A DNA stretch of 64,000 nt, taken from Cystobasidium ongulense (lineage: Eukaryota; Basidiomycota; Cystobasidiomycetes; Cystobasidiales; Cystobasidiaceae). The stretch spans positions 1 to 64,000 of the forward strand of contig BQUP01000005.1 in assembly GCA_022835595.1 (NCBI GenBank), given 5' to 3'. Position numbers and translations under genes: made by a program. The stretch's first letter is position 1; every line of letters starts with the position of its first letter. The notes under the pieces were generated by a model. That model saw nothing but the letters and a program-made list of their open reading frames with translations, was not told where the DNA came from and did no database searches. Positions 21,672 through 33,528 of this stretch are shown here, piece after piece.

Positions 21672-22654
21672 GCTGGAGATTCTTCAACGACGAAGGTGAT
21701 GGGGCCAGAGGGGCGGACTAGCGGGAGACGAGATGGCTTGCTGGCTGGTTCGCAGAGTACAGAGTACGGTATTGTGATAATGTTGTGTATTCCATGCACG
21801 ACCAGGGGCGAGAGAGCAAAGCGGGCGGGCGAGCGAGCGAAGAGTGATTGAGAGATGTTTGTTGTTGTTGACGCCAGACAATAATCGAGCGAGCGCGGGC
21901 GGGGAGGAAGGGACACCAGAGAGCAAGGACGAGTACGAGGATGAGACAGGATGGACGCCATCAGTCATGTGCGCAGTGTGTGCTCCCAACCATCGTCCCA
22001 ACTCACCTCGTCGGTCTTGTCGCTTTGTTCGTTTCAGAGGGCTGCAGCAGTCCAATCCGCCAACCAGAAGGAGGGAGGGAGAGGCTGGAGACAACGAGGG
22101 CAACGGAGCACCCTTGACTGCACCTGCTTGATGTCGCTGCAATGTATGCTGTGCTGGCTGGTGAGAAGGACAGAAGAGAGAGCACGCCCGTCGAGTTGAA
22201 TGTCAATAGATGAATAGTAGGCGCGCCTTGGATGATCGAGAATGAGCGACCGAGCGAGAGGATTGCAGCGGGAAGAGGGAAGAGAGAAAGAGCCAGCTTG
22301 GGAGAAGACGACGACGTGATTCTCGTTCAATGCATGGCTATGATGCTGCATGCTGCACTCTATCTGCTGCTGCAGTCACCCTGCTCTGCCGGCTCGAGGC
22401 TTCCTCGTCGGTCTTCCACTCTGATCACTGCAGCCAAACACCAAGCAGGCAAAGAGGAGGATGGACGAGGATGGATGATAAAGACACTCTCTTCCTTCTC
22501 TCTCTCATCTTCTCTCCTTCCAATCTATCGACATCCAACTGACTGCTGACTGCTGACTGCTGACCCGACCGACCCACCCACCGCGCGTCTGCCTCCCACG
22601 GCAGACAGTAGTCAACACACCCCACCTCCCATCACAGCGCGACAATCAAGCATC
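21672..22654. promoter_or_regulatory. Long divergent promoter region, GA/CT-rich
   Basis: Nearly 1 kb separates the cyclin start (-) from the start of the large unknown gene (+). It is rich in GAGCGAGCG and GAGAGAAAGAG simple sequence and holds no supported ORF. A 7-bp tandem repeat occurs at 22541-22564. A long regulatory region is expected for a mitotic cyclin; specific factor sites could not be assigned by eye. Confidence 0.5.
22541..22564. repeat. Tandem repeat (GACTGCT)3.4
   Basis: Three full copies plus a partial copy of GACTGCT, followed directly by CCGACCGACCCACCCACC. Located about 90 bp upstream of the ATG at 22655, probably in the 5' UTR or core promoter. Confidence 0.8.
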
Positions 22655-25600
22655 ATGTCCTCCTCACAGTCCAGCGTTGATGAACTCAATCCACTGCATG
22701 TCCGTGCGTCGACGGAAGACTCCCTTGCATCCAGCCAAGAACCTCCCACACCTGCTCCTCCATCACGCCCTTCGACCAGGACCACTACTATCTTCAAACA
22801 GCCTTTTGTAGGTCGCCAGCTTGCTCTGTTCTACTGGCACACTGTATTCATATGCCTTGCTTGCTCTTCCTCATCATGTCCCTTGCCTCCTCTTCTCTGC
22901 TTCATACCTTCATGACCTTTCCGATTTTACCTTCATGCCTGGTCTCGCTGCCACTATCGCTCCTCCACTCTCTACTCGTACCGTACAAAAGCTCGAATCC
23001 TTCTTCCCTCCCCAGGCATCATCGGCCGAAATCAATGATGACGACGCACCACCCTCTACCTCCCGCAAACGCGGTAAGAAGGTCCGCAAACATGGAGGAC
23101 GAGGAAATGCATCCACCGCCCCTCCAGTAGACGAAGAGAACCTGCAGACTGCTTTCGTACTCAAGGACCGCTCCCTGGAAATATATGTCACTCTCCCCTC
23201 GGCTGAGAAACGCCTTTTCGTAGATGTTCAAGAGGAGGTTTCCGTTCCTAATGCACAATCCACAGCCAAAGATGACTCTTCCCACAGATCCAAGAGACTC
23301 AAGGTCGATGACAAGAAACCAGATCCCAATCAATCTCTACCTTCTGGCGAGTCCGCATCTGCCCCTGCCCCTCCTGCTGCCGCTTCCTCTTCAAAGACTG
23401 CATCCGGTCCTGCTTCGCTGCCCTCGACATCCAAAGCAGGCTCACAAGCCAAGGAATCAGCTTCAAAGCATGTTCTCGCTCCCCTATCAGCCAAAGATCC
23501 AAACGCTCCCACCTCCCGAGCCAAAGAGTCCAAGTCTTCCGCTATTGCGACATTAAAGGCTCCCTCCGACGCAACCCTTGCTGAAACCACGAAGTCTCTC
23601 ACTCCGTCCAACAAAGTAGCAAAGCAGAAATCAGTACCCCGTCTCTCTTACGCTACCTTCGATCAGGTCAAGTTGAATGTAAGGGTGAAACCGTGCACGG
23701 CTTCGAACAAGGAGAAATCTAAACAAAGCTCTGGCATTACTGTGGCTGCTCTACCGAAGAAAATCGGTATGTGATTCTGCCTTTTCAAAAGGACTTGTCT
23801 CCATTAATGTTGACATTCTACCTTTTTTTTTCGCTCGTTCCCTCCTCGTTGCTCCCAAATCCTGCTCGGCAGTCCATCCTAAGGTGATTGATCGTTTCCC
23901 GATTCGCATCCTGGGAAGTACTACTCGACCTACAGCCGATGTTGGCTTGCAAGACTCCTTTGACTTGTCCGTTCAAGGCTGCACGGACATTTCATCTCTT
24001 CTGGTGCTACTCTTCACTCGGTTGAAAATGGCCCATCCTGCCACTTTTTACGGACTCGAATTGAACGCCATTCGACTTTGGCACTTGGATGAAGATCGCC
24101 TGATCAGGTTGTCTATCGGTAACATCGCTAGTAACAACATTACACCCAAAAGCATTCTTTGCTATACTATTGGCAAGAGAACTGGAAAAAGCTTCGTGCA
24201 TGTGTACGCTGACAAGGCTAAGGTCGGTAGGGTTGAGGTGGACGTTGAGCTTTCTAGCGTCTGGCAGGCCAAAGAAAAGGATGAAAGTCTAGAAGAGGTG
24301 CGTAGGTTTCGCAGCAGACTGCATCAAACCCTGCCGCGTATACTAAATTACTGATGGTATCGAATACTGCGTAGAGTAAACCTCATAACGCACCTCGTCG
24401 ACAACTTTTCAAGTTCAAACAGGACATTCCCGATGCCTCCGCAACGGCTGGAAACAGAGATGGAGCACCTAATTCAAGCTTTTTCTCATTATCTCTTCTC
24501 GGCGAACCGAATCAAACGCCCACTCCAATGGATATCGCTCGAGATCAAGCTCGCACCGAGCACTACGAAAGATTGGCAACCAAAGAGCGCCTCCGCAAAG
24601 AGAGAGAAGAAGAACGTATCAGACTCCTTAAAGCCTTCCAAAAGAAAAGCCAGAAGAGCAAGAAAGGCAATGTCGATGCCGGTAATGACAGTCTCGCTGC
24701 AAATGGGCCGGCTGAGGTACACGCCATTCCAGAAGAAAATAATGCTCAACAAGACGTTCACGTTGGAATCACCAACGTAACGCTCCCATCTCCAGGTGAC
24801 GTATCGGAAGAGTCGGAGTGGGATTCGGACTGCTTTAACGAAGACTGGTACGATGCCAACGATCGACCTGATGATGACTGCGATGAAGGCGCACCGTTTA
24901 ACCCGCATCGTGATGGCCTTCGTATGTCGGAATCGGTTCTGTTCTCGGTAGCCGCAAAACACTCTTCCGCAAACTCGCACAATGTCGACGGGGACCAAGC
25001 ATTATCTGCTGATAATCAGATCACAACCGTCCAAGATGGATTAGAACACATCCTCACTGCCTTAGGTATCCCAAGTAGTGCTCAAGCGCCCTTCATTAGG
25101 GTGAGCTAGTATTTCCAAGTATGGGCAAGCTAAGGATCACTGATTTCACTCGACCTCAGGACATGATAAAAACAACTGCTGTATTTCCTTACATTGCTGT
25201 CAAGCTCGTTCCCTACGAAACATTAGCGTTTGCAATAAATATCGAAGCGAAGTATAAACCTCTCGACGAAGAAGGCGTCTATTGGGACATACAAGACATT
25301 CAGCAAGTATGTCTTGTCTATAAAGGCGTCTGGAAATCCGAAGTTGAAGATTGGAAGAAAGGGTGCCAGTCTCTGCTGGGCATGGATTGGTCTACTCTGG
25401 CTCTCTGCGGCTGCATTGCTCAGAGTCATGTCAGTACTGTAGCTCCGCCTTCCGCTGCTTCATCCGCCCCAATTCCTACAACTACCGTGGCGTTCGGTAG
25501 CGTTGGAGTTGCAACAATCGGAGCTGATCATGCTGTACCTCCCGCCGAGACGACTGCAGCTGCCCCTACCACTGGTCAAAGGCATCCGGCCCCTTTACTG

Positions 25601-25960
25601 CCAGCTCTTACCCCCGAACAGCGCTTCACAGAGTACAGAAAGCGCACCGAACATAGGCGAGACCGAATTTGTCCGAATTGCGAAGCACGCGAATGCAACC
25701 TCAGCAGACACACTGGTTCTGGATGCGATTGCGGAGAATGCGAAGGAGTCGATGATGTCGAAGACGATGAGTTCTTCAAATATTACGACGAGGAGCTTGA
25801 TAATAGCAATGCTACAACTTCGCCCGCTTCCTCCGGTACTTCTTCTGCTGGAAGCACAACCTCCTCTGAATCGGCTGGACTAAAAGAGACTGTTGCTTCA
25901 GTCATGGTACCTGGACATCGAGCTCGTGTCGTCCAGTGCATCTACATGGAAGCATTTTAG
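22655..25960 (+). CDS. Large uncharacterised protein with coiled-coil and C-terminal Cys cluster
   Basis: I read one gene of five exons: 22655-22807, 23016-23766, 23873-24297, then from about 24375 to 25107, and about 25160-25960, roughly 950 residues. All junctions keep frame. Parts: a Ser/Pro-rich start; a basic Lys/Ser/Ala-rich linker (TSRKRGKKVRKHGGRG); a globular block from KVIDRFPIRILGS through ATFYGLELNAIRLWHLDEDR to SFVHVYADKAKVG; a charged helix (TKERLRKEREEERIRLLKAF) followed by acidic EESEWDSDCFNEDWYD; a second block DMIKTTAVFPYIAVKLVPYE; and a Cys cluster RICPNCEARECNLSR...GCDCGECEG. I recognise no family. The basic linker and Cys cluster would suit a nuclear adaptor, which is a guess. 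Exon 2 could begin earlier. Convergent with ARPC2. Confidence 0.7.
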
Positions 25961-26413
25961 TTGTTCACATCCCCTATGTCGGCGTCACAATCCCTAATTG
26001 AAAAGCAAATATGAATGGGTTAACGAGTATCGGCAGCAGCAAAGCCTGCGATCTCGCACCATTCTCAGAATTGGCATAAATCACTTAGTTTCAGAAGTGT
26101 TGTGCACCCTCAAGCCATCCCATAATCTCCAGGTCGAAGTCCAAAAGTCGCGTAACATAGTCCGTGTAGCTAGAAATGCCCCACTGCTTTTTCTTTGGAG
26201 GTCAGGCATCAGTCAGATCTCTGTAATGCAATCATGCTGCTTTGCTATAACTCAGACTTGCCGGTTGATGGGTATTGCAGCATTTTATCTTCGCTTCGCA
26301 TCTACTTCACAACAAGGTAATGATTCGTGTGATACATGTCCGTTTCTGCTGGCCTCTGCCAGTGGCATAGCCTCTTTGAAATACGTGAGGGATAAGATAA
26401 CGTATTTCGATGT
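25961..26413. other. Convergent 3' intergenic
   Basis: About 450 bp between stop codons of the unknown gene (+) and ARPC2 (-). No supported ORF, repeat or RNA gene. Confidence 0.5.
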
Positions 26414-27639
26414 TCACGATCGAACAAAGCTGCGGCCGCTTGCAGTCTTGCGTTCTTTCTCCTCTTCTGGCTTTGCACGGTTGAGGACCTTGAGGAACTC
26501 TGCGACTCGTGCACGCATTCTCGAGTGCATATATGCTTTCGAGCACTTGATATGATAGTGTAGGTAATCTCGGAAAAGCTGGATTTGTGTGATTGTTCGT
26601 GCTTGAGTTTCGGGATTGCTGAAGTGTCGAGGGAAGAGGACTGCGTTTCGCATCATGCATCAGTATTACAGTCAAGATGATGCAGCGGTGGTTATGCCTA
26701 CTGAATGTAACATATCCTACGTTCTCCGCACTCGACAAGCCAGACAGATGACGGATTTCAGAAGGTGGTTCGCGATTGCTGTATCTGACTTGTGGTGCAC
26801 TTTGTAAACTTGGCAAGCGTCGAGCATCGAAGAACTCTTGAAGGAAAACCTTGCCGAATATCTTGTCTGTTTCGTCGCGGAATACGGTACTAAAGATGAC
26901 CGTCACACGGTCATCGGAGGGAATGACATAGATTGCTTCTTCTTCTCTGTAGTTCCAATCAGAGTCATATACTGCGTGAGCTTCATCTCAATGGGTGATT
27001 CTACTCATCAGACTTACCTATAGTGAACTCCCATAATATGCTCGGATGGTCGAGTAGTACCATCTTCATTGCGGGCTGACTCGCCTTGTTGCTCAAGCTC
27101 CTTCTGCAGCGAAAAGGCACGCTCGAATGGTGCGGCGAGTGCGTTACTGCGATGAGATAGCCAATTCGCCGTCAGCAAAAGACGGCTTGTTTCTGGCGCG
27201 CATGGCGCGTTGTTGCGTTGTAGCGGTGCCACACTCACCGCTTGATCAAGCTGAGCTTCTTTATCGCTGCTGTTGCGTCCTCCTCAGACAGTCCACCGAT
27301 GCCATTGGGCCCCATATCGAACATGAACGTAACGTCCCATGAGTATGTTGACCCATCACTTCTCATCGTGTTTCCTTCGACTTGATCTTGCAGCCAGTCC
27401 CCGTACTCGCGCTTTAGCGTCTCCAAGGCCCCGTAGGACACGAGCTCGTCCCAGCATTGCCGGCGCATATTCATGGACAGAATGAGCATGTGTCTGTTCG
27501 TCTTGTCTGGTGCACTGAGGTGGTACGACACGCTGTCGAAGTCGACGAACAGCTGGTCGAGGCCCTTGGGATTCGCTTCCCGCAGGCGCTCTGTGAGCAG
27601 CTGCTGGATGATGACATTGCTGTCTTCGAGCAGGATCAT
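26414..27639 (-). CDS. ARPC2: Arp2/3 complex subunit 2 (p34)
   Basis: Core scaffold subunit of the Arp2/3 complex, which nucleates branched actin at endocytic patches. Starts [15 protein letters not shown] as in the family, then [15 protein letters not shown] and VTFMFDM. Two middle exons (ending [27 protein letters not shown]) lead to [32 protein letters not shown], and the final exon with [19 protein letters not shown] and [17 protein letters not shown]. Four or five exons and roughly 330 residues, the usual size. Every diagnostic block of the human and yeast proteins is present, so identity is secure. Convergent with the large unknown gene. Confidence 0.96.
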
Positions 27640-28113
27640 GGTGGAAGAGAGCTCTGGATGTAACGGCGGTTACGACGCTCGCCGCTCAATGCCTGTCTTG
27701 TCAGATGAGCTGGAGTGGACTGGTTGGCCTTGATCAGAGGCGCAACTCGCCAACGTGACGTCGGCTCGCTCCTTCACTTGTGCCGACACGACAGATTCAG
27801 ACAATATAGGCTGGGCTTGGGGTGGGATGCAAAAGGTTATGAGCGGCGACAGTCCAGAATGTGCTTGTGTCAAGCCTTGGGAGACTTTGCTGGCTCTACA
27901 GCGGGGCAGAACAAGCGATGTCCAGCAATACGCGAGATACTGCAATAATGCTACAGTGACAGTGAAGCCGGTCGTTGAATCATCAATCTACAAGATTACA
28001 GTGCCTACATTCGACTGCTCCGAGATCAAATGCCTCTCGTTTGCCTCGTCTGCTTATCATCAACGTCAATCCCCAGACCAGCAAATGATGACGATAGTCT
28101 AGTCTGCTGCTCG
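27640..28113. other. Intergenic between two minus-strand genes
   Basis: About 470 bp: promoter of ARPC2 and 3' flank of the TPR-SET gene. No supported ORF or RNA gene. Confidence 0.5.
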
Positions 28114-30582
28114 CTAGAAGAGATGCATTCGATGAGCGAGAAGTTTGGGTCCAAATTCGAGGTCGTGCAAACGCTCAGTCTCGCGATACCAGGCACTGTG
28201 GGATCAAACAGTCAGCATGCTACGACAAATTCCCTTGAACAACATTCAAAGCTTACCTGGCTTGCTGCTCATCACCATGAGCCGCGCAGAGATGAGACAA
28301 TCTCAGGCAGCAGATGACAGCCTCTTGTATGGCTATTGTTGGATCCTTCACCAGCATACGGTCGGTTTCCTGCTTCAAATACTTTCCAATGCCGGAGTGA
28401 CGGGTCTCCGCTCCCAGGGCTTCGAGAGCTGCGATCTCCGCTGCTATGATGCGTTCGCGGAGGGCCTGAGTGCTACTTAAATGATCGCTAAGCATTCGAT
28501 AACAGTGGCAGAGGGTATAACATGGACCAGCTCGATCTGCTCCGTAAATAGTCTTGAATTCCTTAACGAGTCCAAGTATGGTCGCTTCCGAAGGATCGCC
28601 TTTCGCCACAACAGCTAGACGACGGCTGGCAGTGCCTAACGCAGCCTGATCAACGTTAGAATCTTCCTCGCACAATTCGCAAGTACAGCGGAAGCCATGA
28701 GGGGAGAGTCGGCGCCTGCGCTCAAGGAGCGTCTCTGTCGAATCGCAGTAGCTGCACAACAGTCAGTCAGTGGGAGTAACAGCAATTGTGAAGGGGTCAG
28801 ACGTACCTGAATAGGACTTCTCCTCCGGTAATAATCTTTTTATGCGCTCTCACTATCAAGATCGACCCGAAGAAATAGAAGGTTGCGTTGCCGATACAAG
28901 AATGGTTGATCATCGATGGAAGGTAGTACAGTCCGCACGGTGATAAAAGGTGGTGCGACTGGTCTTTTTGGGTCTTCCGTACATCCACTTCCTCCTGCTC
29001 GACGAGAGCGGAGGTGATACATCTAGCTCTGAAGGAATTGCGATTTACAATTCCCTCGATCTCGCCAGCATCTACGTACTCTTCTTGGCGATCCCCGAAA
29101 GGATTACTTGTATAGCCCGAACGAGCAAAATCGGGGCCAGCATAAAGACCATGTAGCTTGATACCAGTCTCTGAAAAATCTCGCAATCGCTCGTAAGCTT
29201 CCGCTATAACCTGCATGACGCTCGGTGGATCGAGGCTCCCGGAGCCGCAGTTGACCCCAACCGTGGACATATAGATCTCCTTTCCGTTTCCAGCTACTGC
29301 CATCGGATTGGATACGAGCAAGAGTTCACCGGGATTGATTTGCTTTGTGGCCACCAGACCATTTCCCTTTCCTGCTATCATCGCTACCTCTACTGGCCCC
29401 TGATAGTCGGACATGGCCGGGGATTGCCCATTTTCACATTCAGTATACAGACGCTCCCAGTTGTATGACCCTGTTTCAGTCTCTTGACACCGCTCAGAGC
29501 TTGCTTCTTGCAACTGTTTCGTCTCATGGGGGATCGTGTGTGTACGAGCTTGTTCAGCTAGGTAATTAGAACACTGTTGATATAGACCAAGATTGTACAA
29601 GGCTAGAGCTATACGGAAGCGGTGTTTTTCTCTTTGTTTGAGATCGAGATGATCTGTATTGCACTGACGCAGATGTGATAGTGCTTTGCCAGGTAAAGAT
29701 AGTTTCAGGTATGCGGCAGAAGCGTTGAGGTGTACTAATGTTTTGACGATGACAGTGTTTGCTTCTGTATGGTTTTTCGATCGGAAGAGGCCCTCTTCAT
29801 ATGCATTTACTGCACCCGCAAAGTCGGGTTTGGCGAACAACCTGCCGCCTTCGGTCCTTGCGTGACTCAGGCAGGCTTGAGGATCTGTGACTTCACTTGT
29901 GTCGTAGGTCAGGTCTGGCCACAGGTCGATATCGCTAGGCGAATCAATGCGAATGAAATAGCCATCCCGATTCTCTTTCAACCAGGGTTCGCGGATGGCT
30001 GAGGAAGGGGCATATATGAGACGTTATTCGCCCTCCCCGCTTCGAAAAATCTTACCAAGGACCACACCGGGCCGAAAGAGCCCTTGCACGGTTCGAGACG
30101 CGTGGTATAGCGATACTGGCACTATCCAGCCAGCTTGGTCTTTCACCAGGAATTGGAGAGCCGCAGTTCTGCAGACATCGGAGCATATTCGAACTACTAG
30201 AACCTTTGCTGATTATCATGCACCGTCAAGGATCAGATCAGGCCGTTGTAATATTGTGTTTCTGAAGAGGCGCGAAAAAAAGCTGACCTCGATTAGCGCA
30301 TCCTAGCTTCAGCTTCTCGAGTCGCTCGGGAGTCAACACCGCTAAAGACTTTCTAAAGGAATGCTTTCGTCCTCCATTTATGATGACCTGTCGGTATTCT
30401 GTTGCTGCATTTGTGTTTCTCGAGCTCGCAATCAGGTTATCGTGGACACGCTTCAAAAGCTCCGACGGCTGCTTGTATGCGACCGGCGCTCCACGCGGCT
30501 GCGTATCGTGAAGCTCGAGATAGTCAGCCAGAAAGACTCTTCGTGCAAGCTCCACTTGCTTATCGGCAGACTGATGAGCCAT
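28114..30582 (-). CDS. TPR-SET domain protein (SMYD-like lysine methyltransferase candidate)
   Basis: Exon 1 starts at the ATG at 30582 (MAHQSADKQVELARR). Exon 2 adds RAKVLVVRICSDVCRTAALQF; a long exon starts AIREPWLKENRDGYF; a fourth runs from the SET C-terminal part, and a last exon ends AHRMHLF at 28114. The middle holds two to three TPR-like helices (GRLFAKPDFAGAVNAYEEGL, ASAAYLKLSLPGKALSHL). SET motifs: AGKGNGLVATKQINPGELLL, MINHSCIGNATF (NHxC), GEVLFSYCD (catalytic Tyr) and the post-SET Cys set CTCELCEED. I see no MYND zinc finger splitting the SET, unlike canonical SMYD proteins. About 690 residues. A substrate cannot be inferred; ribosomal or chromatin proteins are both possible for this family. 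Confidence 0.85.
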
Positions 30583-31045
30583 GCCGGGTGCATTGGGGGT
30601 CACACAGAAGGCAATGAGTGCAGCAAACAAGTGGCAGCGCTTTGCAGCCCGCTGGGGAGATGATCGAGAGGATATAATATTGCCAACTGGACATGAACAA
30701 CGCGAGCTGCTTCAGATGACATCGCAACCATACATCGAGCACTTTTGATGCGGCACTAGGCCCGGTCTGTCCTTCCTCATAGCCGCCAAGTCATATCTCT
30801 ACCGGGCTGCTGATCAACGTATCGGAATTATGGGGAAAGATCAGAAGGGAACTTTCCTGCTTCCCGCTGTTCGTCCCATCGAGCGATCTACGAGGCGAAG
30901 GGCATAAACCATCAGTACATGTAGGAGGTAGCCTCGTATATAATCGTAAACTGACCCATTCGTCTAAGCGTAGCGAGAAGAGGTGAAGTGTGAATGGACA
31001 TGTCAGATAAGATAATGGTCTCTCGAGCGATCTCTACATACTAGG
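30583..31045. other. Divergent intergenic region
   Basis: About 460 bp upstream of the TPR-SET gene (-). It may include the promoter and first exon(s) of the poorly defined plus-strand gene that follows. An ATG at 30828 opens a 26-codon ORF with no clear continuation. Confidence 0.35.
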
Positions 31046-31763
31046 GCACAAGCTGTGGTATGCTCGGAAGAACTGCAGAGAGTGCATGGTTTCAGCTCTA
31101 TTCAAAATAACGTTCTTTGGCGGCTTCCTCGAAACTGGACTGACCTGCTTGCATGGTGGGAAATCCTCGCCTTTAGCAGCTGTGCATCTGAAGTAGTCGA
31201 CATACTACAAGAAGCACACAGAGAAGAACGCAGATATCAGGAAACCGTGTGATGGGGCTTGGGCAGCAGGAATCTGCCGGGGATACTCACATTCTGCCAC
31301 TGTGTTTACAGGGCGGAGGAGATGGAGCACGTTAGCTCGACGATTTCGGGGCTGCCTACGTGGTTTCGGGAACTTACGCAGTGCTTGGTTTGCTGAGAGT
31401 GTTCGAAAACAAAAGGTCGTCAGTCTCCCTCTACAGCGGCTGACCGGTTCGTCAAGCCTGGGGCTTTGCAAGCGGTTTGGTGCGCACATTGGTGTTGGGG
31501 AATCTGTTGATGGCGGGAATATTCAGCACGATGCGACTGTCGTGTATGCACTAGAAGTAGAGCAAAGCAAGCTCACCGTGCATCTGATAGCCATACCGTC
31601 GAGCAAGTCAATCCATCCATCTCAGCCAATGTGGAAGCTGGGAGGTCCGATGTGGACTCCGCTCACCGAATCCAGCAGTCTGGAGGACGTAGCCGTTGGT
31701 ATCGTCGGACATCTTGTTGCTTGCACTGATGGATCTGCTCGAGGTGTGCGAGTATGGACTTGA
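31046..31763 (+). CDS. Uncharacterised gene, exon structure unresolved
   Basis: The segment from about 31430 to the TGA at 31761-31763 looks coding, with balanced composition (QHDATVVYALEVEQSKLTVH, KLGGPMWTPLTESSSLEDV, ending DGSARGVRVWT). Upstream candidates are an exon around 31320-31386 (GLPTWFRELTQCL) and one around 31046-31248 (LPRNWTDLLAWWEILAF). Splice sites compatible with joining them are present, but frame does not settle a single model and no start codon is convincing. I do not recognise the family. The stop lies 143 bp before the PRP18 ATG on the same strand. Confidence 0.4.
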
Positions 31764-31906
31764 CTTGGTGGAAGGAAGCTCTTACACAAAGTCCGTCGAC
31801 GAAGACCAAGATTGAAGAGAGATCGAGAAAGGCCGACAGATTGCTCGAGCCGAACAGACACTGGTTGGAACAGGACAATCCGCTACACAAGCAAGTCACT
31901 GCAGCC

Positions 31907-33259
31907 ATGGACTTCTTGAAGGCGGAAATCGCCAGCAAGAAGCGGACGCTGTCGCCGGCAGAAGGCAGCAGCAGCCAGCCAGCGCCAAAGTACATGCGCA
32001 AGGGCGACCTTGAGAGGATACGCAGAGACGAAGAGGCAAAGGCAGAAGAAGCACGGAGGCAAGAACAAGAGCAGAAGAAGCGAGAGAAGGAGAGTAAGCT
32101 GTTCGCGCGCGCGAAAAAGGTAGGATAGCCTCTATTCTGCAAGTCATATGGCAATCCTAACGAACCCTTGTTCAATAACCTCCGACAGGCGGCCGCAGCT
32201 GAACAGGCAGCAGTAGCGGAAGCTGAAGCAAGTGCTGCAAATGAATCCCAAGATGAAGATGGCAAACCCAAGACAGTTCCGTCAAAGCCAGAGGCCTTCA
32301 ATGTGTCTAATACCGAGGCCGTTAGGCGATTGCGAGCCAAAGGGCAACCTATACGCCTGTTCGGAGAGACGGACAGTGAACGTCGTCTGCGTTTGCGAGC
32401 AGTTGAGCTCATAGAAGAAAGGTCAGAAGGACAGCAGAATGCATTCATGCGAGCTATGGAGAGCATGGACAAGGGTCTAGACCTTGCAGACCTGCAAAAG
32501 CAAGCGCATGGTGGCCACCCCGCCTTGGACAGACTCAAGGGCGGCGACAGAGAGTCTAGTACTGGAACAGGCAGTGAATCCGAGGACGCCGAGAGTCCTT
32601 CGGATGCGAAAGACAGCGGAGACATCTATGGCGAGGTCGACTTGGACCTCGTAAAGAAGAATCCTAGCAAGGTCTATCCTCAGATTTACTACGGGATCAA
32701 GAGGGTTTTGAAAGAGTGGGAACAGTCTATGGCAGACAGACCAGGTATGTTTTATCTTCACAACATTGCAAGCCATGCTTGACAACGGATCCTTTGGACC
32801 AGATCACGTCAAGCGAAGTCAGCAAGGAAAGCTCGCCGCGGTCACGCAGATGCAAAGTGCTGAAAACCTGAAACCGCTCATGAAGCAACTTCGCAAACGA
32901 GAGCTGCAACCAGACGTCCTGAAAGCTCTTGCGGAGATCGTATATTACATGCAAAAGCGAGAATACCTCAAAGCGAGTGATTCTTACCTTCGCTTAAGTA
33001 TAGGCACCGCGCCTTGGCCTATTGGAGTTACTATGGTTGGTATCCACGCGCGTTCAGCGAGAGAAAAGATCAATTCGAACTCGGTCGCACACGTATTAAA
33101 CGATGAAGTGTCGCGAAAATACATTCAAAGTCTGAAGCGATTGCTCACCTTTGCCCAAATTATCAGGCCTCCCGATGATCTGAGTCAAAGGTACGTCAAG
33201 GGTCGCTCCCCAAGAAGATCTTGGCTAATGGTTGTCTTCTTACTCGCAGAATGGGCTAG
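31907..33259 (+). CDS. PRP18: Pre-mRNA splicing factor Prp18
   Basis: U5-associated factor for the second catalytic step of splicing, acting with Slu7. Four exons: 31907-32119, 32189-32744, 32803-33190 and 33250-33259, 388 residues, near the human length. Start MDFLKAEIASKKRTL matches the family N-terminus, so I prefer it to the in-frame ATG at 31754. A Lys/Glu-rich coiled segment (RRDEEAKAEEARRQEQEQKK) follows, then the PFU/PRP4-like motif RLRAKGQPIRLFGETDSERR, and the Prp18 domain: VYPQIYYGIKRVLKEWEQ, VNVMQ-equivalent LKPLMKQLRKRELQPDV, YLRLSIGTAPWPIGVTMVGI (the conserved loop region) and IQSLKRLLTFAQ. The last exon holds only the final codons (R-M-G-stop). Confidence 0.95.
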
Positions 33260-33528
33260 TCTGGTATCTGAACATTTCAGTTGATTGTGATGGATGTCTA
33301 TTCAATGAATCTAGTCGGGGTTTCCTGTTGTCAGTATTATAGGCTCGTTCCACGCAATTTTGAATAAGATGCTTTATGCATTGTAGCAATATGAGGTTGT
33401 GCTGTGCAAAATAAGTGCCTTGCTGCACTTGCCGTGCTCTTTCAAATCTCGCCACCCGTCTTGCAGCTGCCGAACGCCGATAGCGTGTGTGCGGCCCTGC
33501 TTTGCTTTAGACGATTGCAAACTTACTG

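Noticed and set aside
21605-22351. Several overlapping ORFs in the cyclin promoter region
   Set aside because: They come from GAGCGAGC/CTCTCTC simple sequence and have biased Arg/Ser/Leu content on both strands.
31754-31909. In-frame ATG 51 codons upstream of PRP18 MDFLKAEI
   Set aside because: It overlaps the stop of the upstream ORF and gives a sequence (MDLTWWKEALTQ) unlike any Prp18 start, whereas MDFLKAEI matches the family N-terminus.
31663-32625. Minus-strand 320-codon ORF opposite PRP18
   Set aside because: Ser/Leu/Cys-rich composition and exact overlap with PRP18 exons mark it as the antisense shadow of a Lys/Glu/Ala-rich gene.
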